Shown in pieces: positions 32,173 to 40,008 of a stretch of DNA of 47,057 bases. The stretch covers positions 1 through 47,057 of IMG/VR virus record IMGVR_UViG_3300009285_000697; one strand, given 5' to 3'. Below the pieces are notes generated by a model. It had not been told where the DNA came from, did no database searches, and worked only from the letters and a program-made list of their open reading frames with translations. Every line of letters starts with the position of its first letter. Within the stretch, counting starts at the first letter, position 1. A program made the position numbers and the translations under genes. The DNA is from a virus.

Positions 32173-33926
32173 TGAGGTGGTCTCCGTTGTCCCATCTGGC
32201 TCATCATCATATCGGCCATCTGGTAGGATTCATCGTTCTGGATATTTTCTTTGCGCGGTTCGCCGCCTCTGGCCCCTGGTTGTCCCGGCACCTGAGCTTT
32301 GCCCAGAGACTCACCAATCATCTGGCGGTTCTGGGTTTCGGCTTCTAAAGCTTGTAATTCGGCATCCATACCCAGGTATTTCAAAGCTTCACGTCCAAGC
32401 ATCTCATTAAGGACGGGATTGGTTTTAAGAATCTCGTCCACTTTGACTTTAGTCATAATCTCCTGGGCTTCCTCGACGGATTTACTATGGTATTCCGTGA
32501 GGTTGGTCTCCCAATCGATAATGCCTTTCAACTGCATCGTATCGCCCATCAAGGCTTTTCTATCCTCTTCCACCGGGTCGGAGGCTTTCAACTTGAATTC
32601 ACAATAAAGGTCATCCAGGTCTTCCCTTTTGATTGAGGTAACATCACGGACGCGCATCCCGGACTCAAGTTTAGTCGCCCGGACGGTGAGGTTGTCCATC
32701 ATGCCTGGAATATCGCGCAACATCCTGAGTCCCATACCGAAAGACTGCGCCCACATCGAGGCGATATTATCCACCAAAGAGTCGTATTTATGGGTGGCGT
32801 AAGCGCCTATAATATCTTCCTGCCTGCCTGAAGTCCCGGAGGCGATGCCCGAAAGGATAGGCGGGTTTTCCTTAGAGATATACGAGCGGATAGTCGCTAA
32901 ATGCTGCATCGTCTGGGGTGAAGGTTCCTGACCGAAATGCTCTTCTACTGCGATACCGAATGGAATCCGGTTTAATGCTCCGTATTCGGGGTCATATTCG
33001 AACTTCTCTAAAGAAGGCGCATTCTGAGTTGTCTGTTTAACATCTGTCCTGATATTGCTCGCCCGGTGAATGGCGGTCGCCCATGAAGACTCGACCTCTG
33101 TTTCTTCTAAAATACGGCCTCTGACCTTGCGGATTCTGCCGACAGCCAGGTTAACAGGGTCACCGTCGGAAGAGGCTTTACCGAATCCAGCGAAACCATG
33201 GACAAAGGGCACGAAACCGAGGACATTTGTTTCTATCCCGTCCTCGACATACTGTTGGCCGTCCGAATCAAACCCGGTGACAGGTTCGTCATCGGCGGCG
33301 AACCACCGTTCTTTCGCGCTCCACCATTCCTGCCACCGAACTAATTTCTTGTTTGTGCCTTCGCCCGCATTTTTAGGATTAGTCCAATGCTCGTATTTAT
33401 TGCGGACGGAGGCCACGTCTCTCATATAAGACACAACGACGTATTCCGGAATACCGTTGCGTTCGTTAGGATGACCAAACACAGTTAAAGGGTCGGGCAC
33501 AGAGAAATAAATCGGGATGTCATATTCGATGTTGTAATCCATTAACGACACCGGATGAATCCACGCCTCGCCTCTCAGGAGAGCGTTTTTAACCGCCTCT
33601 TTATAAGGCTGAGGACTCTGGCGGGTGAGAAATTTCGCCCAGTGATTGAGCAGCGCGCCGCGTTTCAAGGCGTTATCCCGCGAGGCTTTAGTCCGGTCTA
33701 CCGCCTCGACATAAACTTTCGGGTTGGAGGTTATGATCTGCTCGGCGGGCGTATCGACTAAATCCGCGCCTGTACCCAGTCTGATGACCTTATTTATATC
33801 ACGGACGTTGGGACACTCAAATGAATCGTTATAATAAGTCTCATCCAGTTCCTGCTCTTTAACGCGTTCAGAGTGATAATCTTCGATCAGCCAGCGGCTC
33901 ATTTCTTTAATTTCTTTTATATTCAT
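32169..33926 (-). CDS. Portal protein
   Basis: The 585-residue product has the organisation of phage portals: a helical N-terminus, a wing with PAEQIITSNPKVYVEA (about residues 58-73), ALLRGEAWIHPV and YFSVPDPLTVFGHP (about 115-155), a long stem helix region around residues 330-400 with GIASGTSGRQEDIIGAYATHKY, and a C-terminal helical, Gln/Gly-rich tail. It follows the terminase genes directly. It forms the dodecameric DNA channel. Confidence 0.8.
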   Translation of the reverse strand: MNIKEIKEMSRWLIEDYHSERVKEQELDETYYNDSFECPNVRDINKVIRLGTGADLVDTPAEQIITSNPKVYVEAVDRTKASRDNALKRGALLNHWAKFLTRQSPQPYKEAVKNALLRGEAWIHPVSLMDYNIEYDIPIYFSVPDPLTVFGHPNERNGIPEYVVVSYMRDVASVRNKYEHWTNPKNAGEGTNKKLVRWQEWWSAKERWFAADDEPVTGFDSDGQQYVEDGIETNVLGFVPFVHGFAGFGKASSDGDPVNLAVGRIRKVRGRILEETEVESSWATAIHRASNIRTDVKQTTQNAPSLEKFEYDPEYGALNRIPFGIAVEEHFGQEPSPQTMQHLATIRSYISKENPPILSGIASGTSGRQEDIIGAYATHKYDSLVDNIASMWAQSFGMGLRMLRDIPGMMDNLTVRATKLESGMRVRDVTSIKREDLDDLYCEFKLKASDPVEEDRKALMGDTMQLKGIIDWETNLTEYHSKSVEEAQEIMTKVKVDEILKTNPVLNEMLGREALKYLGMDAELQALEAETQNRQMIGESLGKAQVPGQPGARGGEPRKENIQNDESYQMADMMMSQMGQRRPPQ

Positions 33927-33927
33927 A

Positions 33928-34191
33928 CTAGCCCTCTAAAATAGCCTGCTTAAACTTTTCCAACAACCATAATGAGCGCTCCGGAAAGGCGTATTTCCTG
34001 GTAATAATGTGATACCCTTCGTCATCTCTATAGTCCGCGATAATAACGATGTTTTCTATCAAAGGCAAATTCTCTTTAAGCCACGCCGCGATTTCCGACT
34101 TTTCCTCCCCCATAAAAAGGTCGGAAACACACTCGACTTTCTCCACCCATTTATCAGGATTAGCCGGGGACACTTTTTTCTTGAACATCAA
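33928..34191 (-). CDS. Small hypothetical protein between terminase and portal
   Basis: The 87-residue product has a basic N-terminus (MMFKKKVSP), an alpha/beta core with LPLIENIVIIADYRDDEGYHI (about residues 42-62) and a helical end. ATG overlaps the terminase stop by four bases. The fold may be a small alpha/beta domain. Its function is not known. Confidence 0.55.
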   Translation of the reverse strand: MMFKKKVSPANPDKWVEKVECVSDLFMGEEKSEIAAWLKENLPLIENIVIIADYRDDEGYHIITRKYAFPERSLWLLEKFKQAILEG

Positions 34192-35681
34192 TAACCCCTT
34201 AACTTACCAGGTTTATACAGAGTCTGCGAGGGCATTTCCTTAGCGATCAACAAACAACCGCCGAGAGCCATGATATAGTCGTCATGCGCACCGCCCATTG
34301 GACACGGGGCTTCGCCAGGGGGCTGGATGAAACTTTTCAGTTCGGTAATAATATCCTTGTTATGAACCCTGACTTTCCGCTTCCTGACCGCCTCTTCGAG
34401 TTCCCATATCATGTCCCGGCGGGTTGAATTAGCAGAGTTACCGCCGGTGTACCAGCCGTACATCGGTTCGCCTTTAACATACCGGTTGACCCTTCGGTTG
34501 GGCGTGCCCAGGGCCGCCAGCACTTCAGAGACTTTACCGCCTACCGAAGCGTTGGACTCGAAATCGTTGAACGCCTGATTATATTCCCTGACCAGTTCGT
34601 CGAACTGTTTGGCGCACTGGTCGGCCTTGCAGAAACCGTGGGTCTCGGCCACGACCTCGTCAGTCTGGAAGTCCATAATAATTCCGGCATGGGGGTCTTC
34701 GGAGCCGTCCGACGGATCGAGAAAAGCGACGTACTTCCGGCCTATAATCGGCGGCACGTAAATCTTCACCTGTTCGCTATGGCGGGTCTCAAGAACACGG
34801 ATAACGTCCCACTCCATATCGTTAAGCGCGGCGCGGTCGAAGAAAGCTGTAGTCTCCGGAGGCGATAACGCTTGGTCTTCGGTCTCCGGATATTCTTGCT
34901 CAATCTGTAATTTGGTGTACTTCTTCTCGATGTTCTGCTTGAACCAGTCGTCGAGGGACAAACCCTCCTGTCTCACCGGCCTGAGTCTCCAACCTAAAAA
35001 GACCGCTTGCGTATTACTGCCTGTCTTTGCCGAGATATACCGTTTCCTGAAATGGGAATCCGGGGCAGACTTTTCGATGGTGGACAAATCGATCATCTGC
35101 CCCCCGGCGTCCACAGTAGGACCAATGGCCGCGAAGTTCTTTTCAGCGTAAGGATGTTTTTCCAACTCATCCCTGATAACCAGGGTCGCGGTATAGCCGG
35201 TGCCTGCGGTTTCTGTACTCGGCAGAGCTTTAATCCTGGAATTGCCGTGTTTGAAACCTATCTGAGAACGGGTGTCCGAATCTAATTCCCGCTTTATAAA
35301 ATCAGGTAAAGCATTGTAGATAAATAAACACTTGTCTATAAGCTCCCACGACCCGCCCTCTTCTTTATAGGACAATAGTAAAACTTTGGCGTAATCGTGG
35401 AACACTGCCGACCATACAGCGTAGGCGCACATCAGCCACGAGATAAATAATTGCCTCGCTTTCAGAATGACGATCTCCCTGGTGCAAGCCATCGTCTCTA
35501 TCAAATCAAAGATATACCCCGGCACCGTCGCTTTGATCTTCCGGCAGTGCGTTGAATCCTCTACGTATACATACTTGGAATAGAAATAAAAAAAACTACT
35601 CCGGCAGGCCTGCCACTCGTTCGCGTTCTTTTCTGACCAGTTCGGCAGCTGCGTTGAGGATTCTTGCGTAGTCATCTCCAT
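34188..35681 (-). CDS. terL: Large terminase subunit (ATPase and nuclease)
   Basis: The 497-residue product has the ATPase motifs VILKARQLFISW (a Walker A variant, about residues 71-82), LLLSYKEE (motif following), LVIRDELEKHPYAE (Walker B, about 168-181) and LSTIEKS (coupling motif). The RNase-H-like nuclease has FLDPSDGSEDPHAG, a central NDFESNA and a final GGAHDDYIMALGG. It packages DNA through the portal. The start is uncertain: ATG at 35681 overlaps the small-subunit gene by 86 bases, and a second ATG lies two codons later. Confidence 0.9.
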   Translation of the reverse strand: MEMTTQESSTQLPNWSEKNANEWQACRSSFFYFYSKYVYVEDSTHCRKIKATVPGYIFDLIETMACTREIVILKARQLFISWLMCAYAVWSAVFHDYAKVLLLSYKEEGGSWELIDKCLFIYNALPDFIKRELDSDTRSQIGFKHGNSRIKALPSTETAGTGYTATLVIRDELEKHPYAEKNFAAIGPTVDAGGQMIDLSTIEKSAPDSHFRKRYISAKTGSNTQAVFLGWRLRPVRQEGLSLDDWFKQNIEKKYTKLQIEQEYPETEDQALSPPETTAFFDRAALNDMEWDVIRVLETRHSEQVKIYVPPIIGRKYVAFLDPSDGSEDPHAGIIMDFQTDEVVAETHGFCKADQCAKQFDELVREYNQAFNDFESNASVGGKVSEVLAALGTPNRRVNRYVKGEPMYGWYTGGNSANSTRRDMIWELEEAVRKRKVRVHNKDIITELKSFIQPPGEAPCPMGGAHDDYIMALGGCLLIAKEMPSQTLYKPGKLRGY

Positions 35682-36030
35682 TCAGAATAACCGCCTTTAT
35701 GTCTACCTCTGATTTATCGACGTATTTCTTAGTCACTTTGTAATATGTCTGTAAAGCTTGTGGACTCTTGGCTTCACACGCCGCTATAAGAGCCTTGTCT
35801 ACCTTTGCCGCCTGGTTTGCAAGAAATGTGTCAGTGTTGTGCTCTACCGGGATTATCTTTTTCTCCCAGTTGTATAATGTCTGGTTGGACCTGATACCTA
35901 TCTCTCTCATTATCCCTTTTTTGGTTCGCGGCTGCCTCGTTTTGGGGTCGTCCGCTAGCCATACTAGGTACCTCTCACGTTTAACCCGCGTAATCTCAGG
36001 ATTGGGCCGCCCTATCCCATTTATACTCAC
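35596..36030 (-). CDS. terS: Small terminase subunit
   Basis: I choose the GTG at 36030, which follows AAGGAAAAGAAGG, giving 144 residues; the open frame continues 43 codons upstream without a better start. The N-terminal half has a helix-turn-helix (TKKGIMREIGIRSNQTLYNWEKK, about residues 37-59), as in DNA-recognising small terminases. It is followed by helical oligomerisation segments and a C-terminal ELVRKERERVAGLPE. It precedes terL in the same operon and overlaps it. Confidence 0.75.
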   Translation of the reverse strand: MSINGIGRPNPEITRVKRERYLVWLADDPKTRQPRTKKGIMREIGIRSNQTLYNWEKKIIPVEHNTDTFLANQAAKVDKALIAACEAKSPQALQTYYKVTKKYVDKSEVDIKAVILNGDDYARILNAAAELVRKERERVAGLPE

Positions 36031-36148
36031 GTTCAAAACCTTCTTTTCCTTCAATCGTTTTTGGGGGGTTAAAATGGTACCATACTCCCCGTTTCGCCCC
36101 CTGCCATCCCTTCGTAACTGGACACGGAGCGCGCTGCATAGCAGTGAT

Positions 36149-36202
36149 CTTACGTTCAAATGTGGTTCGCACTATATATCTTATGGTAAGCTTACGTTCA
36201 AA
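36149..36202. repeat. Direct repeats CTTACGTTCAAA upstream of the late block
   Basis: CTTACGTTCAAA occurs at 36149-36160 and again at 36191-36202, exactly 42 bp apart (about four helical turns). A one-mismatch copy, CTCACGTTCAAA, overlaps the terS start at 36026-36037, and the first nine bases recur at 41668-41676 beside the iteron array. Spacing on one face of the helix suggests binding sites for a regulator of late transcription. This is inference. Confidence 0.7.
36173..36201 (-). promoter_or_regulatory. Candidate late promoter (weak sigma-70-like)
   Basis: On the minus strand, TTGAAC (36201-36196) is followed after 17 bases by TATATA (36178-36173). Both boxes match the consensus only partly, and the -35 lies inside one of the CTTACGTTCAAA repeats. 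A weak promoter overlapped by repeats is what an activator-dependent late promoter would look like. It would drive terS and the whole minus-strand virion block. Confidence 0.45.
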
Positions 36203-36230
36203 CTGTAGTAAATCGGCATTTTACTACAGT
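36202..36230. promoter_or_regulatory. Perfect inverted repeat, 11-bp arms (operator or hairpin)
   Basis: ACTGTAGTAAA (36202-36212) and TTTACTACAGT (36220-36230) are perfect inverted copies around a 7-base centre. There is no U-run in either direction, so an operator is more likely than a terminator. It lies just upstream of the candidate late promoter and partly overlaps a CTTACGTTCAAA copy. Confidence 0.6.
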
Positions 36231-36296
36231 TCGGGTGGGCAAACCGTGAGTTAAAAAGAAAACCCCGGCCGCTATAACCCGGCACCACCGCCGCAA

Positions 36297-36554
36297 CTAC
36301 CACGGCATAACCTGCCCGTCATCGTCCAGCGCGGGGACTACCACTGCTCGTCCCTTGATAACTACTACGTCCCCTGGTTTGGGCGGGGTGTATTTAGCTT
36401 GACAGTCATCGTGTTTAGGTTTTACGTCATATGCGATTATACGTAGCTTAGGTTGACAGTCAACGTAAACCACGCCAACTTGATCTCCAAGCGCCTCAAG
36501 AAGCTCTGTCGCAGACATCCGTTGTAGTTCCCTGTATTTGAATGGTATTGACAT
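36297..36554 (-). CDS. Hypothetical beta-rich protein
   Basis: The 85-residue product starts at ATG 36554. It has an N-terminal helix (ELQRMSATELLEALGD), then strands with VGVVYVDCQPKLRIIAYDV and a final GDVVVIKGRAVVVPALDD hairpin that could form a small barrel. It is transcribed toward the late block but separated from it by the operator/repeat region. No family is recognised. Confidence 0.55.
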   Translation of the reverse strand: MSIPFKYRELQRMSATELLEALGDQVGVVYVDCQPKLRIIAYDVKPKHDDCQAKYTPPKPGDVVVIKGRAVVVPALDDDGQVMPW

Positions 36555-36749
36555 CTTACCCTGTTTAAGTGATTAGTTGGATGATCAAGGCTCAGGATAT
36601 TTAGATTAGCACAAGGGTACGATAATAACAGTAATATTAAGAGGGTTATGGTTTTATTATTCAATCGTAAATTAGAACGTTTGAAGATATTGACACTAGC
36701 TAAGCCATCCTATACAATGATAGCGGAATAAGACAGGAGGCAAAGACAA
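36555..36749. other. Divergent intergenic region with plus-strand promoter
   Basis: This 195-base AT-rich stretch separates the divergent genes at 36554 (minus) and 36750 (plus). It holds the near-consensus plus-strand promoter at 36690-36718. A possible minus-strand promoter was not convincingly found. A minus-strand open frame here (36437-36664) is judged spurious. Confidence 0.6.
36690..36718 (+). promoter_or_regulatory. Near-consensus sigma-70 promoter
   Basis: TTGACA (36690-36695), 17-base spacer, TACAAT (36713-36718). The -35 is perfect, the spacing optimal and the -10 differs at one position. Transcription would start near 36725, ahead of the AGGAGG (36735-36740) and ATG (36750) of the first gene. 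It should be strongly recognised by the host polymerase, so this operon is probably immediate-early. Confidence 0.85.
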
Positions 36750-37040
36750 ATGAAAATAGACACCGGCACAGTAGCAAGGGGAATTGGATACTACCATACC
36801 TTTAGTAAGGCGCAACCCGTTTCAATGTCTGGTATACCGCTAGACTGTGGCCGTTGTCACAAGGGTGGCGATCTATTGGGTTATGTGGCCGCCGTCGAAC
36901 ATCCAACGTCCTGGCTTCAATTTCTAGCCCATAAAGACATAAGCAACGAACCGTCCTACCATATGGCGGTTTACTGCACTGATTGCTGGCCGATTATCTT
37001 GAACGAGAATAAACGTACACTCATAAGTCCTGACCTATAA
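36750..37040 (+). CDS. Hypothetical zinc-binding protein, first gene of early plus operon
   Basis: AGGAGG lies nine bases ahead of the ATG. The 96-residue product has CGRCHKGGDLLGY (about residues 33-45) and YCTDCW (about 75-80), four Cys suited to one zinc. As the first gene behind a strong promoter, it is a candidate early host-takeover protein, but no family is recognised. Confidence 0.65.
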   Translation: MKIDTGTVARGIGYYHTFSKAQPVSMSGIPLDCGRCHKGGDLLGYVAAVEHPTSWLQFLAHKDISNEPSYHMAVYCTDCWPIILNENKRTLISPDL

Positions 37041-37062
37041 GGCAGGCTGAATAGGAGACTGA

Positions 37063-37263
37063 ATGTTAAACTCTATTATCAAGGCAGCACTTGGAGACTA
37101 TGCCGACAAAGGATTCAAGGCCCAGGAGCAACGGGACGAATTGCAGTTGTCCCACGATGGCGAGCCTTTCATCAGTATGCAGTCGGGCCTTGCTACCATC
37201 ATTGAGATCAGGCGACAATGCCTGAACCATCTAATTATAAATCATGGGGTGAGCTATGGCTAG
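37063..37263 (+). CDS. Hypothetical small protein
   Basis: ATG at 37063 follows TAGGAGACTGA. The 66-residue product is helical at both ends with a central SHDGEPFISMQSGLAT segment. It overlaps the next gene by eight bases. No function is known. Confidence 0.55.
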   Translation: MLNSIIKAALGDYADKGFKAQEQRDELQLSHDGEPFISMQSGLATIIEIRRQCLNHLIINHGVSYG

Positions 37264-37423
37264 ACCAAATTGCCCTAAATGCCACAGAAGCAATCCGCAG
37301 TCAGCCGGTCAAGGCGCTTCCGGTAAACTGGTATTCAAACGCTGGATATGTCCTATTCAAGGTGGCTGCGGTCATATATGGTTAGATCGTAGCCTGGAAA
37401 TAAAACAAGGAGCGAGGAAATGA
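37256..37423 (+). CDS. Small zinc-ribbon protein (55 aa)
   Basis: ATG at 37256, preceded by GGGGTGAGCT, to TGA at 37421-37423. The product begins MARPNCPKCHRSNPQ and later has KRWICPIQGGCGHIW, giving a C-x2-C plus C-x(5)-CGH zinc ribbon. The stop overlaps the next ATG. It resembles small transcription-type zinc ribbons; function is unknown. Confidence 0.65.
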   Translation: MARPNCPKCHRSNPQSAGQGASGKLVFKRWICPIQGGCGHIWLDRSLEIKQGARK

Positions 37424-37671
37424 CCTACACTAAGGGTAAATGGCAAGTTGGAGAAGAGAACGATGTTTTTAGTGATGGGTGCGCCTGTATAGCGCGAGTT
37501 TGTGGTGCGCCGGAGGGCATCAAGGAATCAATAGCCAATGCCCACCTAATCACCGCTGCCCCCGTACTCTACGAAACCCTCAAGGCAATTTGCTACAAAA
37601 ACACCCTTCAATTATCCCCAGCGGACTTCACTATTATGTGCCTTGCTCTTAAAGCGGCAGAAGGGAAGTAA
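37420..37671 (+). CDS. Small phage protein of the NAHLI-AAPxLxxxLK type
   Basis: The 83-residue product has an N-terminal strand region and the pattern SIANAHLITAAPVLYETLKAI (about residues 37-57), which is very common in small phage proteins of unknown function (A-N-A-x-L-I-x-A-A-P-x-L-x-x-x-L). ATG lies in an ATGA overlap. Family recognised by pattern only; no function is established that I know of. Confidence 0.65.
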   Translation: MTYTKGKWQVGEENDVFSDGCACIARVCGAPEGIKESIANAHLITAAPVLYETLKAICYKNTLQLSPADFTIMCLALKAAEGK

Positions 37672-37672
37672 T

Positions 37673-38140
37673 ATGATAGCTGAGATTCTATGCGGGGTCT
37701 CTGTCACTTCTGGACTCTATGCCTTAATGCGCGAGACTAATTGGATGCGTATTAGGCTTTTAGTCGGCGCGGCGACTCCGCCAGTCTATCCTTCATCCCC
37801 TTATTGGCTAGGCCGCTGGATCGCTGGGTTTGAGATACCGACTCAGTTGCCCGATTACTACCATGATAGAACACCTGACTGGCTTAAAACTAAGGTAGAA
37901 TACTACACCGGACAACCAGTTGAAGCGGAGCGGTCAATGCCGACTCTAGGGCTGGCAGTCAAAGACCCGATTTGTGGCTGGGACTGGATTAAAGACCACC
38001 TGAATGACCCATACGAAACCGGCTTTGAGCTAATCGCTTACGGCGTCCACCACAAAATGAACATCCGCGATCCTAAAGTCATCCAAGCTGTCGTTAAGGC
38101 CATTAAGCCGACTAAATCATTAAAGGTGGCTTACGCTTAG
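37673..38140 (+). CDS. Hypothetical protein
   Basis: ATG at 37673 follows AGAAGGGAAGTAAT; the open frame starts earlier but overlaps the previous gene. The 155-residue product has a hydrophobic N-terminus (AEILCGVSVTSGLYALM) that may be an anchor or signal, then an aromatic, Pro-rich middle with YPSSPYWLGRWIAGF and a helical C-terminus. No family is recognised. Confidence 0.55.
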   Translation: MIAEILCGVSVTSGLYALMRETNWMRIRLLVGAATPPVYPSSPYWLGRWIAGFEIPTQLPDYYHDRTPDWLKTKVEYYTGQPVEAERSMPTLGLAVKDPICGWDWIKDHLNDPYETGFELIAYGVHHKMNIRDPKVIQAVVKAIKPTKSLKVAYA

Positions 38141-38152
38141 GAGGTTATTGTG

Positions 38153-38269
38153 ATGTGCTGTACAACCTGTAATCGGAATATCTACCCCTGTAAATGCCCG
38201 AAGGCCAAGCGAATGACATTCTGTGCTGATTATATCGAGGCAAAGGGAATGTTTAGGCCGGGGCAGTAA
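38153..38269 (+). CDS. Small cysteine-rich protein (38 aa)
   Basis: AGGAGG (38139-38144) precedes ATG at 38153; a GTG one codon earlier is possible. The product starts MCCTTCNRNIYPCKCPKAKR, so Cys-x2-Cys and Cys-x-Cys pairs are available for zinc, and ends in MFRPGQ. The stop codon lies in the loop of the following hairpin. Good ribosome site and position after a coupled operon support it. Confidence 0.6.
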   Translation: MCCTTCNRNIYPCKCPKAKRMTFCADYIEAKGMFRPGQ

Positions 38270-38279
38270 AAGCCCCGGC
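38257..38279. terminator. Strong GC hairpin at operon end (candidate terminator)
   Basis: GCCGGGGC (38257-38264) and GCCCCGGC (38272-38279) form a perfect 8-bp stem with a 7-base loop that contains the stop codon of the 38-residue gene. No U-run follows in the plus direction, so termination may be weak or Rho-assisted. It lies at the end of the plus-strand early operon. Confidence 0.5.
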
Positions 38280-38615
38280 GTATAGTGTCTGTCATATCCG
38301 TTAAAGGTTGACAGCAACACCCAGAAGTAAAGCCGCCAGGGATAACCCTAAAGATAGTAACCCCTAGAGTGCTGGCGGCAACAAGAGACACCCGCCTTGT
38401 TTAAGGGCGGGCGTCGGGCCGGGGTTACTCGCCCCGGCGCTGCAATACGCGGCCTCATTCTGTACTACCCGCGCTGTTTTTGTCTAACCAAGCACGGTGA
38501 TCAATCCGCGCTCGACAGATTGAGTAACCTACCCTAAGGCAGGAGGCCGGAACGCTGGACTGTCTTTAACGTACCACAATCCTAATCGTCTGTCTATAGA
38601 TTATTTAAATTATTT
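38280..38615. other. Non-coding region with several strong hairpins between convergent operons
   Basis: No credible gene lies in these 336 bases. The stretch holds GCCGCCAG (38332-38339) pairing with CTGGCGGC (38372-38379), a CCCGCCTT/AAGGGCGGG hairpin near 38391-38412, and GCCGGGG (38418-38424) pairing with CCCCGGC (38432-38438). Such a series exceeds what one terminator needs; a structured RNA, a bidirectional terminator cluster or a packaging/recombination site are the options. I recognise no known RNA family. Confidence 0.6.
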
Positions 38616-39077
38616 TCAGGATTTTATTACTAATTTACTAGGTTGCCAGCCGTGACCGCACCAGACCTTATATAGTGGCCTCTTTCTAAAGTCTGCTTTA
38701 CTGATATAGTTCAAGGCGCGGTTTATCAGCCGGTCTATCGAATCTTCGTCCTTATGCGTCAGGACGGCAAGCTCCTTTAGACTGGTTCCCCGTTCGTACA
38801 TCTGCTTGACTAACTCACCGTCATACCCGCATCTGTCTAATCTCCGGTGTATCTCAGCTAGTACCTCAGTGGATGTGCAGAAGTTCCCGTTGCATTTGAT
38901 ATGCCTTGCTTTACCTGGCTCTGACGTATCTTCCCACCTGTCGGGAGGCCAGTGTCCCTCTTGAAAGATAGATACATTAACCATTACCCACAGAATACAA
39001 GCGCGATCCCCGAAGCTAAAATAAGACGGGTCGTTGTTCTTATGGGAGCGCATTACCGGGGCGTACCAGTCTGTCAT
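38616..39077 (-). CDS. HTH protein, candidate late transcription regulator
   Basis: The 153-residue product has a C-terminal half with QMYERGTSLKELAVLTHKDEDSI and DRLINRALNYIS (about residues 97-130), which resembles a sigma-region-4-type helix-turn-helix like those in phage late-gene activators (ArpU/RinA/antiterminator Q types). The N-terminal part has several His, Cys and Trp. Its place as last gene of the replication operon fits a late switch. It could act at the repeats near 36.2 kb; that link is inference. Confidence 0.55.
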   Translation of the reverse strand: MTDWYAPVMRSHKNNDPSYFSFGDRACILWVMVNVSIFQEGHWPPDRWEDTSEPGKARHIKCNGNFCTSTEVLAEIHRRLDRCGYDGELVKQMYERGTSLKELAVLTHKDEDSIDRLINRALNYISKADFRKRPLYKVWCGHGWQPSKLVIKS

Positions 39078-39439
39078 AAAGGCAGCACCTCTTGTAATTC
39101 TTCTATCGACCTTAAAACATAGTACTCCGCACCCTGAAAGGTAACGTCAGCCTCGAATTGTATCTGCTCTGGTCTTTGCTTCCCAGTGTCGCTCTTTAAT
39201 TCCAGGAACACAAGGCGCACACTTTTAAAAGAATAAGCAAACGGCACGTCGTTCCTGTTGGCGTTCTGAATAACAAAAAAATCGGCTGTCCCCGGCCTAC
39301 AAAGGTTAATAGCCCGCTGTCCGCCTTTGTATGAGGCTATGAGCTTCCCTGAATTGAGCCGGTCGCTGTGCCACTTACCTCTGCTACGTCCTATTTCCAG
39401 GTAATCGGCAACGGCAGATTTTAAGGCTGACTCGCGCAA
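39074..39439 (-). CDS. VRR-NUC domain nuclease
   Basis: A TTG start at 39439 follows GGAGG seven bases upstream. The 121-residue product shows the VRR-NUC (PD-(D/E)xK) series: an N-terminal helix with ESALKSAVADYLE, PGTADFFVIQ (catalytic Asp), LVFLELKSDTGKQRPEQIQF (E-x-K followed by Q-x-x-x) and EYYVLRSIEEL. Single-domain VRR-NUC proteins are common in phages and cut branched or flap DNA. It is probably used in replication or recombination. Confidence 0.8.
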   Translation of the reverse strand: MRESALKSAVADYLEIGRSRGKWHSDRLNSGKLIASYKGGQRAINLCRPGTADFFVIQNANRNDVPFAYSFKSVRLVFLELKSDTGKQRPEQIQFEADVTFQGAEYYVLRSIEELQEVLPL

Positions 39440-39585
39440 TTAAGTACCTCCGCTATATAGGGATTCATACCCGTCCTCGCCCATCGGCCTTTAGCGTCAA
39501 CATAAAAGAACACCATCCTCATACCGTCTTGATAAATAGCAAAGTCAAGCCGCCAGTCTACCCCTTTGAGTAACCAGTTAATCAT
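39421..39585 (-). CDS. Hypothetical small protein (54 aa)
   Basis: ATG at 39585-39583 to TAA at 39423-39421. The product is aromatic (NWLLKGVDWRLDFAIYQ, then MVFFYVDAKGRWART) and looks like a compact beta sheet. It overlaps the upstream gene by eight bases and the VRR-NUC gene by 19. Below the usual length cut-off but well packed. Confidence 0.6.
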   Translation of the reverse strand: MINWLLKGVDWRLDFAIYQDGMRMVFFYVDAKGRWARTGMNPYIAEVLNCASQP

Positions 39586-39781
39586 ACTTCACCATCACCA
39601 TACCACATTTCTTACAGGCCGCTAACTTCACTTCACAACCTTCAAAAAACACTACACAGGGATGATGAACTATCCCTTTTATCTGTCCTGCTAATGATTG
39701 GGGATAATGTATCGTCAAAGGGGCAAACTCATGGCTACAAGGTAGAGGCTCTGAGATAAACCCCGCTTTAAGGTCGCTCAT
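39578..39781 (-). CDS. Small zinc-binding hypothetical protein
   Basis: ATG at 39781 lies in an ATGA overlap with the upstream gene. The 67-residue product has His and Cys in PCSHEFAPL and FEGCEVKLAACKKCGMVM, so CKKCG plus upstream Cys/His could bind a metal. No function is known. Confidence 0.6.
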   Translation of the reverse strand: MSDLKAGFISEPLPCSHEFAPLTIHYPQSLAGQIKGIVHHPCVVFFEGCEVKLAACKKCGMVMVKYD

Positions 39782-40008
39782 AACCAAGCCTTGCCTACAG
39801 GACTCAATCGGCGGGTGTCCTCAACTAGATCACGCGGCACTCTTTGAATAGGCGGCTCCCAGGGCGGGGTTATAAAGTCTGACATACCAAGATTAAAGTG
39901 GGGTTTCTTGGGCCGCCTCTCTTTGGAACGTAATGCCTTGAGGTAATCACGGCGTAAGGCTGCCGCGTTCTCATCGTCTACCAGTAGTGGATTATTCGGT
40001 ACGCTCAT
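39778..40008 (-). CDS. Hypothetical small basic protein
   Basis: The 76-residue product has a helical segment with DDENAAALRRDYLKALRSKE (about residues 11-30), a basic RRPKKPHF stretch and a Pro-rich second half. ATG overlaps the YopX-like gene's stop. Its role is unknown. Confidence 0.55.
   Translation of the reverse strand: MSVPNNPLLVDDENAAALRRDYLKALRSKERRPKKPHFNLGMSDFITPPWEPPIQRVPRDLVEDTRRLSPVGKAWL

Noticed and set aside
36437-36664. Minus-strand frame with a hydrophobic start resembling a signal peptide
   Set aside because: It overlaps the 36297-36554 gene in another frame, has no ribosome site, and its second half has no protein-like character. Its hydrophobic start is just AT-rich intergenic DNA.
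38332-38379. tRNA-like acceptor stem (GCCGCCAG paired with CTGGCGGC)
   Set aside because: Only 48 bases separate the ends, there is no T-loop GTTCGA-type motif and no anticodon arm.
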